Below, piece by piece: positions 1 through 14,700 of a stretch of DNA of 64,000 bases. The stretch is taken from the NCBI GenBank assembly GCA_963402885.1, contig OY727098.1, forward strand, positions 27,690,417 to 27,754,416. The letters are read 5' to 3'. Each line of letters opens with the position of its first letter. Within the stretch, counting starts at the first letter, position 1. The notes beneath the pieces were generated by a model that saw only the letters and a program-made list of their open reading frames with translations, was not told the origin of the DNA and did not search any database. The stretch is from Antedon bifida (Eukaryota > Echinodermata > Crinoidea > Comatulida > Antedonidae). Both the position numbers and the translations under genes were made by a program.

Positions 1-2479
1 ATAACTCTTTCAAAAAGACTATAAACTTAGAAGCTAAAATGAAATTTTTCGAAGATTCTTCTATATAAATTCAAATCTCTGTAATTCAGCAATGTTAATG
101 CTATGTATAGTTTATGGTTGTGTTGTGTGATCGGATGCGTGTGCAGTTTTAATATCGCGTTAGTAACGCGCATTAGTGAGTTTTCATAATAAAGCAAATT
201 AGTCTACATGTATATCTTAAGGCGAATGAAACTAAGTTGAACAAACAAATCATGTCGCTTCTACCGCTTTAGTGAAGGAAATCTCATATCGTTTGGCACA
301 TTCTCATTAATTTAACTGCCTAGATTGTTGGAGACTTTCGCCAAAATGTCATCGGATACTATCCAATCAAATCAAATAATGTGGACGGACGGTCCGTATC
401 TAGAACGCGTACATGTATTGTGTAACGTATTGGCAATAATATCGCACGCCAAAGCACAATGACGTTTCCGGGGCGATAATTAAGAGTAAACAAAACTGAG
501 TCGTCATTTAAAAAACGTATTTTGAGCAATAAAGGTTTAATATAGTTGGCCTCCTAACTGCTTTCATTACAGATTAGTACGACGCAACAGTACGTTGATC
601 TTTAATAGGATGATGCACTTCAAATTAGAAATAGAAAACAAAATACAATACACTATGGTTTAGAGATGTTTAAAAAAAGATTCTGTTTGCGCTCTGAATT
701 TTACGATGGTCAGCCGATGGTTAATGCTGTTGTGCTACTGATTAAAAAGTCCACTCTTTGCCCCTCCTAGTCCACGTACTGTAGCTATGCTTAAATATTT
801 AATCTATTGTTAGTCCATTCTTTACTCTCTCGTACCACTGTTAAAGAATGTATCACCTGGTGCATTTAAATATATAGTCTGGCTCTATGTAGGAAGCTAT
901 TTGAAAGCAAACGTTGCAGGTAAAATTGACCACCGCACACACGCGAATAACGCGTGTAGGTATTTTTAATCCAAAATATTAATAATAAGTAGTTTTGTGC
1001 TACGGTCGAGTACCTGGTGCATGTCAATGCACAAATTATCTATAAATTATTGAAGTTGTATTTAACTATACAATTCGATTACTTTATCCCCAATGAGGTG
1101 TGTCTAATCGCCGCTATTGCATTGCCAACCAAGGCACCTCCCCACAGACCACTCAACTCTTTTATCAGTTTTGTTTTCGTTAAGGAAAAATGAGTATTCG
1201 AAAGGGAATGTTATAGTTGTCATTAATAACTTCCATTTGACTCATATCCTATATTTTAATGTTGGTGAATCAATAGTTGTATTTATTTATCTCATTAAAT
1301 GTACATCATCTGGCTTCAAACGAAGACGTTAATCATTCCACCTCAACGATAATGATACAGTTATCATAATGATAGATAACTTTATTTAGAGCTATCATTT
1401 GAACCTTTCAATATGCTGGTTGGGCCTAGTAGGCCTATCCACACAATTTACCCACATCGGGCCAAAACAACCGCTAAATATATCTCAATAAATTCCTAAA
1501 TTTAAAAAAAAATGTATTACGGTGTCCAGTCAGCCAGAGCTTAAACACAAAGGCACATGTAAATTGTAATGCTTTTGTACCGTATTGAAACATTGAGCGA
1601 ATAGAGACACGTCACAGAACTAAGAACAATGCTGTGCACGAACAGGTACCTGGGAGTGTGGCGTCCAAAAGAAAACTAAAGATCAAGAATTGCGAAAATG
1701 TGAAAGAACAAGGTATGTAGCGATTGTAGAGCTCAAGACAAGGAGGAAAGCGTGGACAAGAAACAGGTAGTATGAGAGGTGTTTTTGTTTTGGGAAATTG
1801 AGGCGCGGCAGGCAGATTGTGTATTCTGTTGAGTCGTCGCTGTTTAACCTATAACTTGTAAAATATATTGAATTGCATCTGCAGTATTAAAATGAGAAAG
1901 ACGCAAACCTGTTGAAATAGTATAACAGCGATAAGAGATGGATGGATTATTAAACACTTAGGATGATGGGAAATGTAATTTGAGATCCGATATCAATGAT
2001 GCTAATCCTAAGCTTTGACGTTTTTATTACAAAGTCATCTTATAATTTGTCACATCACGTGTTACCGTGCTAAATATAAACCGCGTGCGTGGGCCTGGTA
2101 ATGACATTACTTTCTCGTTATTCTGTTTGGCGCTTCACATAGATACTTATAATCACTTAATTTATGATGTCATGGCATAAGATAGGGAAATTCCCTAAGT
2201 GGGGCCCGATCGCTAGAGCAAGGGGATAAGCGAAAGGAATGATTACGCGCTATTATACCTTAAGATTAATTAGTTAACCGATATGTATGTGGAACGATAG
2301 TCATTATTCGATAATTCCACATAATCAACAAGCACAAATTGTCGAATATAAGGCGTCTTCCTGAAATCGACACTAATATTTCATTATTTTATGTCAACGG
2401 CAATAAGCCTACAGCAATTCTGAACGAAGCCTATTTCAACATAGGTCTGAAAACACATTGTTTTTATATGAGTAGTAGT
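1..2479. other. Gene-free flank
   Basis: No open frame longer than about 70 codons and no recognisable exon was found on either strand. The stretch is ordinary AT-rich sequence. It may be intergenic, or the intron of a gene lying outside the window. Confidence 0.5.
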
Positions 2480-3690
2480 AGGTGTTAATATTGCGTTATA
2501 ATCATTCTATGGGTTTAAACCAGTTATGTCAAAAAATAAAAGGGTCGACATTTGCTGATTTCCTGAAAAAGAGATTTCGAGAAACGGATTGGCCAAAATA
2601 TCGACTTTTCAAAATGAATTATGAATTATGCGGTAATAATAATGCCATATATTTGCATTATCATCATCTTAAGGTCATAGTGACCAGTTTTGCTAAAACA
2701 TAAAGGGTCGATTTGCAGATTTTACGACAAATCCTTGTAATAATACAGAGATTTTGTCGAAAAATGGCCAAAATATCCACTTTTTAAAATTCAATTATTA
2801 TGCGATAATATTGCTATATATGCGTATGTATTGCGTTATCATCATCTTATAGAGTGTTTGTAAATAGTTATGTCGAAAAAGAAAAAGGTTAAAATTTGGC
2901 CAATTTTGGAAAAAATCCCTGTACTATAGTACAGGGATTTTGTCGGAAAATGGCCAAAATATCCACTTTTTAAAATTCAATTATTATGCGATAATATTGC
3001 TATATATGCGCATGTATTGCGTTATCATCATCTTATAGAGTGTTTGTAAATAGTTATGTCGAAAAAGAAAAAGGTTAAAATTTGGCCAATTTTGGAAAAA
3101 ATCCCTGTACTAATAGTACAGGGATTTTGTCGGAAAATGGCCAAAATATCCACTTTTTAAAATTCAATTATTATGCGATAATATTGCTATATATGCGCAT
3201 ATATTGCGTTATCATCATCTTATAGAGTGTTTGTAACCAGCTATGTCAAAAAAGAAAAGGGTCGAAATTTGGCCAATTTTGAAAAAATCCCTGTAGCCTA
3301 CTATAGTACAGAGATTTTTTTCGGAAAATGGCTAAAATATCCACTTTTTAAAATTCAATTATTGTGCGATAATATTGCTATATATGCGCATATATTGCGT
3401 TATAATCATCTTATATAGAGTGTTTGTAACCAGCTATGTCGAAAAAGAAAAGGGTCGAAATTTGGCCAATTTTGGAAAAAATCCCTGTACTATAGTACAG
3501 GGATTTTTTCGGAAAATGGCCAAAATATCCACTTTTTAAAATTCAATTATTATGCGAAAATATTGCGTTATCATCATCTTATGTTTGTAACCAGTGTTGT
3601 CGAAAAAGAAAAGGGATTTCGACAAATGGCCAAAATATGACCTTTTAGATATTCAATTACCGTATGCAATAATGTGTTAATTATATAAGT
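2480..3690. repeat. ~187-bp tandem array with a hairpin in each unit
   Basis: About five diverging copies of a unit of roughly 182-190 bp; the shared word TATCCACTTTTTAAAATTCA recurs near 2779, 2961, 3148, 3339 and 3526. Each well-preserved unit carries an inverted repeat centred on CCCTGTACTATAGTACAGGG, and the symmetry extends outward through AAAATGGCCAA and its mirror TTGGCCAATTTT, so a stem of about 30 bp is possible. Outer copies decay. Small open frames here are repeat artefacts. Confidence 0.85.
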
Positions 3691-3761
3691 GAGAGTTTGT
3701 ACGTTTGTGTTTGTTCGTTATACAAATTGTTGTTACTGCACATAACCTTATATATGGGGTA

Positions 3762-4010
3762 TCAAAATGACCGCAATTGTACCGGGAAAGTAGTTTTGAC
3801 AACAAAAGTGTGATGTGCCCAAATATGGTAGTGATATGATATCATCATGTCCATATATGGGCAAATCACATTTTGTTTGTCACATAAAGTTTGATACAGT
3901 ACAGTTTCGTTCCTCCCACTGATGCCAGTCGCATCCAAGAGGCAGTCTTCTCTAGCATCCAAATATATGCTGGGTCCGACTGTTGAAGGGCTTTCTTGAC
4001 TGGGTTAGCT
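3762..4010. repeat. Degraded MITE copy next to an inverted dispersed repeat
   Basis: Positions ~3785-3900 match the body of the TA-flanked MITE family seen intact at 6107-6247, but the terminal inverted repeats are lost. Directly adjoining, ~3890-4010 is the reverse complement of ~10915-11035 (shared words GGACCCAGCATAT and CTCTTGGATGC). The coding-like frame through it is not a complete gene. Confidence 0.6.
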
Positions 4011-5225
4011 TCTTAGCTTGACTAGGATCGCACTGAAGGAGATTGCTTAATTTAATCCAGGGGTCACGATAGTATGGTTTTCGGGCTTGTGCAAAGATAG
4101 TGTAAACAAAGCTTTACGATCACCAGTTTGTCGTCACCACCCCACGCCACCAATATCATAATCAATATTGAATGCGCAATGTCTTTTTACGAGCAAAAGG
4201 TCTTCTTAAAACAAATTGATAAGGGTGTTAATTATGTATGTGTCATTAGTAAAGCACTAGGGGGGTTACATTAAGTGGTCCTATGTGCAAATGCCTGAGG
4301 CTCTACAATTATGATGTTAAGACATTAAGTATTTCTGCATTAAGGTTTTGACATCAAACGCTGATTCTCATACTAATTATCTTATTGTTGAATGCCATTT
4401 AGATAACACAAATCAAACCACGCCATAGGCTCATTTACAATTTCACTTTTTACTTTTTCTAATAGAAATTCATTTAATGTTGTTCTTTTAAATAATAATC
4501 ATTTTAGAGTAACTATTAATAGTAACAGTTCACATAGATCTAATATATGCATTCTGTTACTGTAAAGAAAAATATTGTATTACCTTACACAAAAGAGTAT
4601 ATTTTGTACTACATCTCTACAGAGTTCTTGCAGAGGCATAACGGTACGAATAAAAGACAGTTTACAGAAAAATCGTATTATTTAAAATATAAAAAAACAA
4701 CCAGATACCAGTATCTTTACTTATAATGTTTTTGAAATAAATTATACAAAATTAATTTCTAATACATATTAAAACAAAAACTAAATAATGAAATAAATTC
4801 TGTTAAAAATAAAACAATTTTCTGTATGTTCAGCTTATTATGTTTTATAAAGTAAAAGAGCCCTGAAAGCAGTAAACATATTAAACAGCTATTTTTACTA
4901 AACACATAATTGAACCTTGTTTAGAAGTGAAACTAATGTTGTTATACTTTGCTCGGGCCTTCTTTACTAAATCAAATTTTATCTGCTTATAATTATGAAT
5001 TTTATTTGACTTTCTTACAAAAATGTTATTGTCTAGCAGTCTGTTTGTACATATATAATCAATACGTTGATGTAGCATGATTTTTTCGACAAATTGCATA
5101 CGTAATTGTTTTATACTTGAATACAGCACTAAATGAAAGCAAGTGTAACAGTTTAAGAGTTGAGTTTCATAATACTTAAATGGTTTTTAACAATTCACCA
5201 GTTGTATTATGTCTAATACTTTGTA
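4011..5225. other. Intergenic, nothing recognised
   Basis: AT-rich sequence between the 5'-flank repeats and the 3' end of FZR1. One short minus-strand frame (82 codons) has no recognisable similarity or splice context. It could include the distal 3' UTR of FZR1. Confidence 0.4.
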
Positions 5226-5227
5226 GG

Positions 5228-5690
5228 CTAGACATCTGTTCACACAGCATTGTAGCATGAGTTTGAAGTATTCTTATAAATAAGAAGTTTGCAGAATAAA
5301 TGTCTGTTCACACAGCATTGTAGCAGGAGTTTGAAGTATTCTTATAAATAAGAAGTTTGTAGATTAAACATCTGTTCACACAGCATTGTAGCAGGAGTTT
5401 GAAGTATTCTTATAAATAAGAAGTTTGTAGATTAAACATCTGTCCACACAGCATTGTAGCATGAGTTTGAAGTATTCTTATGAAATAAGAAGTTTGTAGA
5501 TTAAACATCTGTTCACACAGCATTGTAGCAGGAGTTTGAAGTATTCTTATAAATAAGAAGTTTGTAGATTAAACATCTGTTCACACAGCATTGTAGCAGG
5601 AGTTTGAAGTATTCTTATGAATAAGAAGTTTGTAGACTAGACGTCTGTTCACACAGCATTGTAGCATGAGTTAGTATTCCTTTGATACAT
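5228..5690. repeat. 69-bp tandem array in the FZR1 3' region
   Basis: About six and a half copies of a ~69-bp unit; the word GTTCACACAGCATTGTAGCA recurs near 5237, 5306, 5374, 5512, 5580 and 5648. Copies are nearly identical, so the array is young. It ends 16 bp below the FZR1 stop codon, so if the 3' UTR runs downstream (minus strand) the array is transcribed. Confidence 0.85.
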
Positions 5691-5705
5691 CCTGCCTACT
5701 ATTAG

Positions 5706-8700
5706 TTACCTAATGTGATTTAGTAGGTTCAACACAGACTTTGATTCCTGTGTGAAAAAAACAGAACATTCTGGTATTAAAAATAAACAAGAATAAAACT
5801 TGGAAATCACAAAAATACATTACAAATTTAAATTTAATTTAAATTAAACTTAATTTGATTGCAGTATAATTAGTATTATTCTTGTGGTCATTTTGATAAA
5901 TTTGTATTAGAATTTCTAAATTTTGTAATTTTGATCAATCATGGAGAACCTAACCTAACTTATTTCTCCATGGATCAATTAATTTCAATTTTTAAATCGC
6001 TCTTCTCACCTGTATAATTTTTTAATTTCTTTTTTAATGTATTAGCAATCAAATTCAGCCATTATTATTACACCGAAATAAATAGTAGTAGTATATATCA
6101 TGTATAAAGCTCTGTCTACACTATCAAACTAGTTTGACAAAAAAATGTGATGTGTCTAAATTATGGTAGTGATATGACATCATCATGTCCATAATGGGCA
6201 CATCACATTTTTTTGTCACATAAAGTTTGATAGTGTGGACAGAGCTTTAAGTGTAATTTAAATGCAATTTTTCTATATTTCTATTGCAATGACTTCCATT
6301 TGTTTAATCTTTATAACAATTATTAATGATTTAAAATAGTAGTGGGAATGAGGTGCTATGTAATGCTGCCTACTTTTATTAATGACTTTAAATAGTGCAC
6401 TATGCATAATGACATTGTGATTATCATGTGCACATGCATCATCACCTTGTTCTACGTTTTTAATTTGGGTAAAAAAAGTCAAGCATTTGAAAATTAAAGT
6501 TGATGATGTAGGTTGAAGTACTACAGAGTGCACTGTATTTCACAAAAGACAAATTATATTATATTATTATACAATGTATGTTGCTTAAAGTAAGTAAAAT
6601 GAATATTATTATTATAATTATTTATTTTCACTTGTGTTATTTCCTAATACAGTATATTATTATTTTTGTTAGTTTTTCATTTTTCTGTTTTTGTTTCTCA
6701 GAGCAAACATAATTTCTATGTATATTTTATATGCAAATGACAATAAATGGAATTAATTTTCCACTGATGAATGAATGAATATACTGCTGTATACTGTGGC
6801 AGTGATATGAACAAAAATTGTATTCATTATTTATTGAAATAATACTATTTTGCTTTCTATATGCTCTTTTGAAACATAATTTCTTCATATTTAAAATTCC
6901 TGTCATCTCACCGTTATATAAAGTCTACTACTGCCATTTATCTTATTTACAACAAGTGCTACTCAATGTCCCAATATTTCTTATATTATTTACATATTAT
7001 TTTGACATATTGCAATATTCCGTCATTATAAATCTTGATTTAATGAATACAAGTTGGCCCTGTTCTGAATACCAATAAGAGGTTTGTTTCTAATTGAATT
7101 TAAACATTGCCAACATTACTATTATTACTTTATCCAATACACGGCTCTCCTGTTTCTTTCAATCAAATTTAAACACCGCAAGCATGGTTACTGCTTCTTT
7201 CAATTGAATTTAAACGCCGCAAACATGATTATATCGTTTTATTCTTTTTTGCAAATTTACAAATAAGAGTTATTATTATTAAACTCTCTAAACCCTTTGG
7301 GAATTTAAGAAAACTAAAACATAACATTTCAACTTACCTTAGTTGACCTAGATTTGCTAAAAACGTTCCAGAAGCGTAAAGTTTCGTCCCCAGCCCCGGT
7401 AACTATAGCTTCACCATCGGGTGACATTGCCTGCATAAATTAATAAATAAAAATGTATCAAATAACTTAGTATTGATTTTAAAGATGTTGTTACAAAATT
7501 GTTTTTTTTTTCAAGTGAATAATATTTTTTTGTGAATTGAATTGAATATTATGTGATATCAAAATGACAACATACTGTATTCAACAAAAAATATGGTACA
7601 TAAAATTGAGGAGGAAATAATACATTTAAATAAATAAATAATACATTTAATAATAATACATACTCAGCACAGACAAAAAAACATGTGTATCCTTTGAAAT
7701 ACAACATACAACATGATGATGTGAAGTTGTGATAACATAAATAACATTCAGATTTATATCACATTAATGTCAGGCTGTAGTTGTTGAAGCTCATGTTTCT
7801 TAATTACATACTGATGATTCAATTACAAATAACTAGAAATAAGCATCTCCTTAACCTTTTCAACTACGATTCTTGACAGTAACATTGGCAAGTTGATTTA
7901 GTTTACTTTATTATGTGCTGTACCATACATTTGTTGGCTGCTGTCTTTGGGGGCTATGTTGATCAGCTCATATACATTCTCATTTTGCTGCACCATCCAT
8001 TTGTTGGCTGCTGTCTTTGGGGGCTATGTTGATCAGCTCATATACATTCTCATTTTGCTGCACCATCCATTTGTTGGCTGCTGTCTTTGGGGGCTATGTT
8101 GATCAGCTCATATACATTCTCATTTTGCTGCACCATCCATTTGTTGGCTGCTGTCTTTGGGGGCTATGTTGATCAGCTCATATACATTCTCATTTTGCTG
8201 CACCATCCATTTGTTGGCTGCTGTCTTTGGGGGCTATGTTGATCAGCTCATATACATTCTCATTTTGCTGCACCATACATTTGTTGGCTGCTGTCTTTGG
8301 GGGCTATGTTGATCAGCTCATATACATTCTCATTTTTATTGTAATCATTAGAGACACATTGGGGCAGTAAAAATAATGCAAAATATCACGTTTAAATCTA
8401 CTTACCAGATACAAGACACGATATGAATGGCCAGTAAGTTTAGCTACTTGTACCAAAGATGGGTATTTCCACACTAATATCTGATTCTGTGAGTAACCAT
8501 GCGTGCTCACCTGAAACAAACAAATTTAGATTTTAATACGCTATATTGTATTATATTTTTTACTGAGGTAAACATAATGTTGAATGAACATTGTTTTGAT
8601 GCCAAAAACTGGTGAGATAATGTACCTTTAAAATATATAACATTGTTTTGAGGCCAAAAACTGGTGAGATAATGTACCTTTAAAATATATAACATTGTTT

Positions 8701-11700
8701 TGAGGCCAAAAACTGGTGAGATAATGTACCTTTAAAATATATAACATTGTTTTGAGGCCAAAAACTGGTGATATTTACTGTACTGTACAGTAAATTAATA
8801 CCTGTGAAAAATATAACATTGATTTGAAACTGGTGAGAATACTAAATTAAATCACACCATATACAGTATAAAATATACAGGCCCATTATATAACATACAA
8901 TCTATAGGTATATAACATAGAATATGTTTAAACTCCCTATAGAGTATGTTTGCTAAGTTGTTAGTAATGTAAGAATCATAACTATCAGGATAATTACACT
9001 GCAGCAGCCAATGTAAATATCTACCACAAATTTGGTGATCTAAGATTGGTAAATCCATGAAAGTAAAAAAAAAAGGTACAAAGAATGAAAGCCTATATGT
9101 TACGTTATTTTCAAATGGTATTAAAAAGATAATATTTCAAAACTAAATCTTTCATCCCATGTCTATTGTAAATCTCCATCATCAGAAGATTGAAAAACAT
9201 TTTAATGTTTTTTTTTCTGTGAATAAAATGGATAGTATTGCAAAGCAGATATTTTATTTGATAATTTGTTGAAGATTTATATTGTAGAGTAAATTATTTG
9301 CACATTACCTTCATTAAGAATATAAAATTCAAGTTTGTACAATATGTGAAATCAAACAAAAATGATGAAAGTCTTGAAAAAGTAAAGACATTTGAAAATA
9401 CTACCTCTTCCAACAAATAAACAACACTGACAAATACGTATAGATAATAATCAATTTCTGGTTCAATAGCTTTCAAAATTTAAGAGAATTGTTCACAATT
9501 TTGATGTGAACTTTACTCAACCTTATCCGGACGGACAATTTAATTTAGAATAATAGTTATCACTTTCTCCCATGAGGCGGGCATCTATCTCTCTGTTAAC
9601 AAATGAGTTTGAATTGAATCACCATCAGTAAGGCATGTTTAAACTGGATACATACTGCATAGTATTAAGTTAATAACCACAACAAAAACAACATTTATTT
9701 ATTGTTAATGATATTTATTGTGTTGTAACATTAATGATGATAATGATGTAATAATGATATTGCTGATGATAATGTATTGTAACATTGATGATGATAATGA
9801 TGTAATAATGATATTGCTGATGATGGTAATGTGTTGTAACATTGATGATGATAATGATGATACTAATAATATTGCTGATGATAATGTATTGTAACATTGA
9901 TGATGATAATGATGTAATAATGATATTGCTGATGATGGCAATGTATTGTAACATTGATGATGATAATGATGTAATAATGATATTGCTGATGATGGCAATG
10001 TGTTGTAACATTAATGATGATAATGATGTTAATAATTATATAGCTGATGATGATAATGTAGGTAATATTGATTATGATAATATCAGATGATGATGTGTAT
10101 AATATAATTTAAATTGCAAAGTCTGATAATACATTTTCTTATGGCTAAATAAAGCAAATTAATTTCCTCAAGAGCCAGCGTTTAGGTGATAAGCCAACGG
10201 TAAATTAAGAAAACTCAACCAAACATAAAGATAATAAAACAACTTACTACAGACGTAATCTACTGATCATATAATAATCATCATTAATGAACATTAATAG
10301 TAAACAAGTGGTTTATAATGCTGTTATCATTTCTTTCTTAAGATGATTCTGTGCACTGTAGGTTAAAATGATCATTTACACTCAGGAATTTGAGTTGACA
10401 ATAAAAATTGAGTTTTTAATGATTGTAAGACAATTCCATGGTGTATGTTTCAAGATTTCTTATAATATGTGAGGACGAAATGAGATGTTGATTACTCTAG
10501 TAGCAGGTGAGAGAGTGATACTGTACAGGTAACTCACGACAAAAAGTTTAGAAACGGACTAAAAAAAATGATGGGCAACTGATTTTCCATACTGTTCAAG
10601 TTAGTTTGTAGAGTATCTAAGGAGATTTCTGGGAAACACTGTCACATGTTACAACTGTATGATAGGAATTATTTTAAAGGTAGGTTAAGAATAATGGCAC
10701 ATCAGGAATGTCCTCATGATACAGTACTGTACAGTACTATAGACATGAGAAGGAGGAGCTTCTCATTTCCTGTACAACCTGCTTTTGGGAAACTTCACTT
10801 TACAATAATAAACAGATATAATTAATAAATATTAAATTACATAACATCCCATTATGAGGTAAATAGCAAAATCATTTTGTAAACTTTTTAGTCAAAACAA
10901 AAATAAAAACTAAAGGTGTTGGTTCAGTCAAGGAAGCCCTTCAACAGTCGGACCCAGCATATATTGGATGCTAGAGAAGACTGCCTCTTGGATGCAACTG
11001 GCATCAGTGGGAGGAACGAAACTGTACTGTACTGTACTATATAATGAAAAGAGCTGGAACTTAACACAATGTGGTCCTGGAAACAGTTACAATAAATATA
11101 TCTGTATGCTTAGACTGGTATTGGTATCTCAAACGATCTGTATCTGTATTCTATAAAAAGTAAACAAATAGATAAATAACAAAACATTACATACCAATTC
11201 ATTATCATGTTTAGACCAGGAAAGATTGCAAACTTGTGAGCCTGTATCTACTGTCTGTAGTGGTTGGCCTGTTAAAGTATTCCAGAACCTGATACAGCGG
11301 TCAGCTGTACCCCCTCCTGACGCCAACAAACCATGCTGGTGAGGGGACCACGCTATAGCCTTCACCGCTGCTATGTGGTCTGTATATTGTTGAACTGGTG
11401 TCACACTTGAGTTGTTCCATACAAATAACTACAAGAATTACAAGTAAATTAAATAAAAATGTAGAAAATCAATTATTTCTTTAAAAAAAAAACATTGAAC
11501 TAAAAATTAAACACTTTCAAAAACTTTGAGAATCATAAAAACAAGAATTTCTAATCCTTTAAAGTCCAAAATTTTCTTCCTTAAAATTCAAAATGCATTT
11601 TGAAAATTGAATAGTGACAAAAAAGTTAAATTAATATTGAGAGAATAAGTTTGTTAAAGGCAAGTAGGTTGTAATGAGCAAGGAGTAACAGATGATGACT

Positions 11701-14700
11701 GTCCAATACTATCATCAGTCTTGCATGACTTTAAATGATATTGCAGCATTTGCGAATACAATCAAATAAAAGCTTTACTAAATTAACTTGATATTATTCA
11801 CTGCTTACTTGCTTCAATTTGATTCTAATAATATAAGAGAAGATTACACGTAGAGATAGAATTTTGTATTTTGATATCATTTCATACGTATATCAATAAT
11901 TGATACATGAAATGATAATATTAAGTTTATCAAAGTTTGAAATAGACCATCATTAATATCGGAAGAATAAATGTATTGAACAAGATGCAGACGTAAGTGG
12001 CAGGCAGCTTGTTATTGTCTACTATGTGCCTTGTTTGATTTGATTTGAGAAAATTTAAGAAAATCATCATAAAAAATATATACAAAGTGATAACATAAAT
12101 TACTGACATTACAAATAAATACATTTATAAAAGATTTTCCAGGATAGCCCAAAAAGCTTATTAGCTTATTTCCATTTGGGATCCTTTTATAATCTAAAAT
12201 CAAAAATATAAACGTTACAAAGTATTGGATTAAACATGTAAATATAACAACAATAATATATAAAACAAGTTTAAAAAGACTATGATTGACTTATAGTTAT
12301 TTGGTTGAACAGAAATGTGATTTAACATTTTTCTTAAAATTACTTTTGTTGGGTTTAAATTAAACAACTGCTTCATTGTATAAACATTATTCAAACATTG
12401 TACAATTTAAATTTAACCGTTTTATTTAGAATGTCAATGTACTGTTCGCTTGGTCAAATTAATCAGGTTACTCTACAGATTTATGCAAACACACATATCT
12501 CTGATTTAAGTAAATTTAAAGTTATTACTAGTAGTAAATGTTCAAAATTATCTCAAAATTACCTGAAAATGAAAGAGAAAGAAAGTTAAAAACAAACCCA
12601 TATTGTAAATTGAAAAGAAGACAGTAGTTGGTAAACTTTTTCCTCTCATTAAATTATCAACAAAACAATAAAAAAAAACATTCTAATGTGACATTAATTA
12701 ATTAATTAATTTCAGAATGCTAAAAAAAAAGTAACCAGTTGCCATATGACTCTTTTACAGGGCTCATCATTATCATAATAGTGTAATACAATAAGCTTAC
12801 AGAACACGGAATAAAATGTTGAAAACATTGAATAAAGCAACCCTTTTTTCTATACAATTGATTTTTCTACAAATTGAATTAATCCCCGATAGATACAACT
12901 ATCATTTTCTGTAAATTAGAAGTTGATTAAAAATCATGTTTTCATTCGGGAATTAAGATAAACTGTTAACAATCTTTTGGCAAATTGTTATTAAGTTGAA
13001 AGAAGCAACAACACCGTTGTTACTGTAATTGTGCCTATTATTCTATGCATAATAATGAAAGCAATTCAACTTGTGTAATCTATACATTCTATTTTAAAAA
13101 TTAGTACCATACAAAAATGTTGCCCTCTGGAGCCATAAATGATGTACAGCCGGTGTCACGTTTTAAGAGCGTGCTTAAAACGCATCTGTTCACTAATGCA
13201 TACTGAGTTTTTTCTAGGGTAAGAGGCGCCGGAGTCCAAGATGACCGAGACATAACTGGTGCGGCTGAACAGGGTTTAATTTAGACCGAAACCTGTATCT
13301 CAATACAGTGTTTGGTTATTGGGTTTAGCTTTTCAACCTCTTGCAATTTGTATGTATAGTGCTAAAGGTTTGACATTAAAAATCAAGGATATTACTATGT
13401 TTACAGCTTAACATCTTATGTAATAGCAATAATTTGAGGGTTTTATTTGTACAAATTGTATTGTGACATTTTGAAATAGACAGAAAATGATTTTATCTTT
13501 ACGTCCATTCAGATATCTACCAACACTACATAATTACACCTACAGTGCTTGTTTCAATATTTGCTTGTTCAAATGCTCTATTTATTTGGAGAGTTTGGCC
13601 TCGAATTAAATCACCAAGGTAATAAAACCCACATTTAATTATGATAAAAATACTCATGAATAAAATAGTTTACTCTTAAGAATACGAAACATTGTATTCC
13701 AAGATGTGATGATAGAGTTGTCCTCAATTACATGCTTTTTATCATTTATATTCTAGGTTTGATCTTGAACTAAAGCCTTGTCTACACTATCAAACTTTAT
13801 GTGACAAACAAATGTGATGAGCCCATATATGGACATGATGATGTCATATCACTACCATATTTGGGCACATCACACTTTTCTTTGTCAAACTAGTTTGATA
13901 GTGTAGACAGGGCTAAGAAACAATTCTTATCTATTGATACCCACCCTATTATCATTTCCTCCTGAGGCTAAATGCTGATGGTCAGGTGACCATTTAAGTC
14001 CGCAGACCTCTTGACGGTGGCCTGTAAGTCGTCTGTCGCCCATAACACTGGAGTTACGTAAATCTCGTTGAAGAATTACACGATCCCTGCTTCCAGATGA
14101 TAGCATATCGCTGTTCCAAGCTAATGCACCTGAAAAAAACAGAAAAATTAAATAAATTGTAGAAGAGTACTCCATAAACTTTTATAGTAAAAACATTTCT
14201 TCTGTGCCCCTTAACAAAACATTAATTCTCTTACCAACTCTTGCAGAATGGCCTTCTAAAACATTCATTTTCTTCTGTGCCCCTGCATCCCATACTTGAA
14301 CAAAGCCTTTGTTAGTTCCAACTGCTACTAGATTACCCTTCAAAATACAGTATAATGAATTAAAGATCAAAGCATGATGTTAAACTGTATTCCGCTCCAA
14401 ATCTAAAACTCCATCATAGTGTGTTACTTCATATTCTTGACACTCTCTGATTTCTTGTATTCTTTGCTTTCTATATATTTTGTAGTTATTATCATGTTAT
14501 AGTCATAATGTTGCTGTGTTAAAATGTTTGTGTAAACATAAACTCACGTTGAGTAATTGAAATCTAATTGGTCAACAGTAGTTCCCCAAAGAATGCATCC
14601 AAAGAACTACAAAATTACTCCGTTACAAAACACCACAAAGATCATGACAAGTTGTAGAGCGACAACTTACTTTAAAAATACTATCAATATAGATTGTTGT

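Noticed and set aside
9705..10090. Three ~90-codon frames with [12 protein letters not shown]-type repeats
   Set aside because: They come from a GAT-rich tandem array in an FZR1 intron; composition follows the repeat, not a protein.
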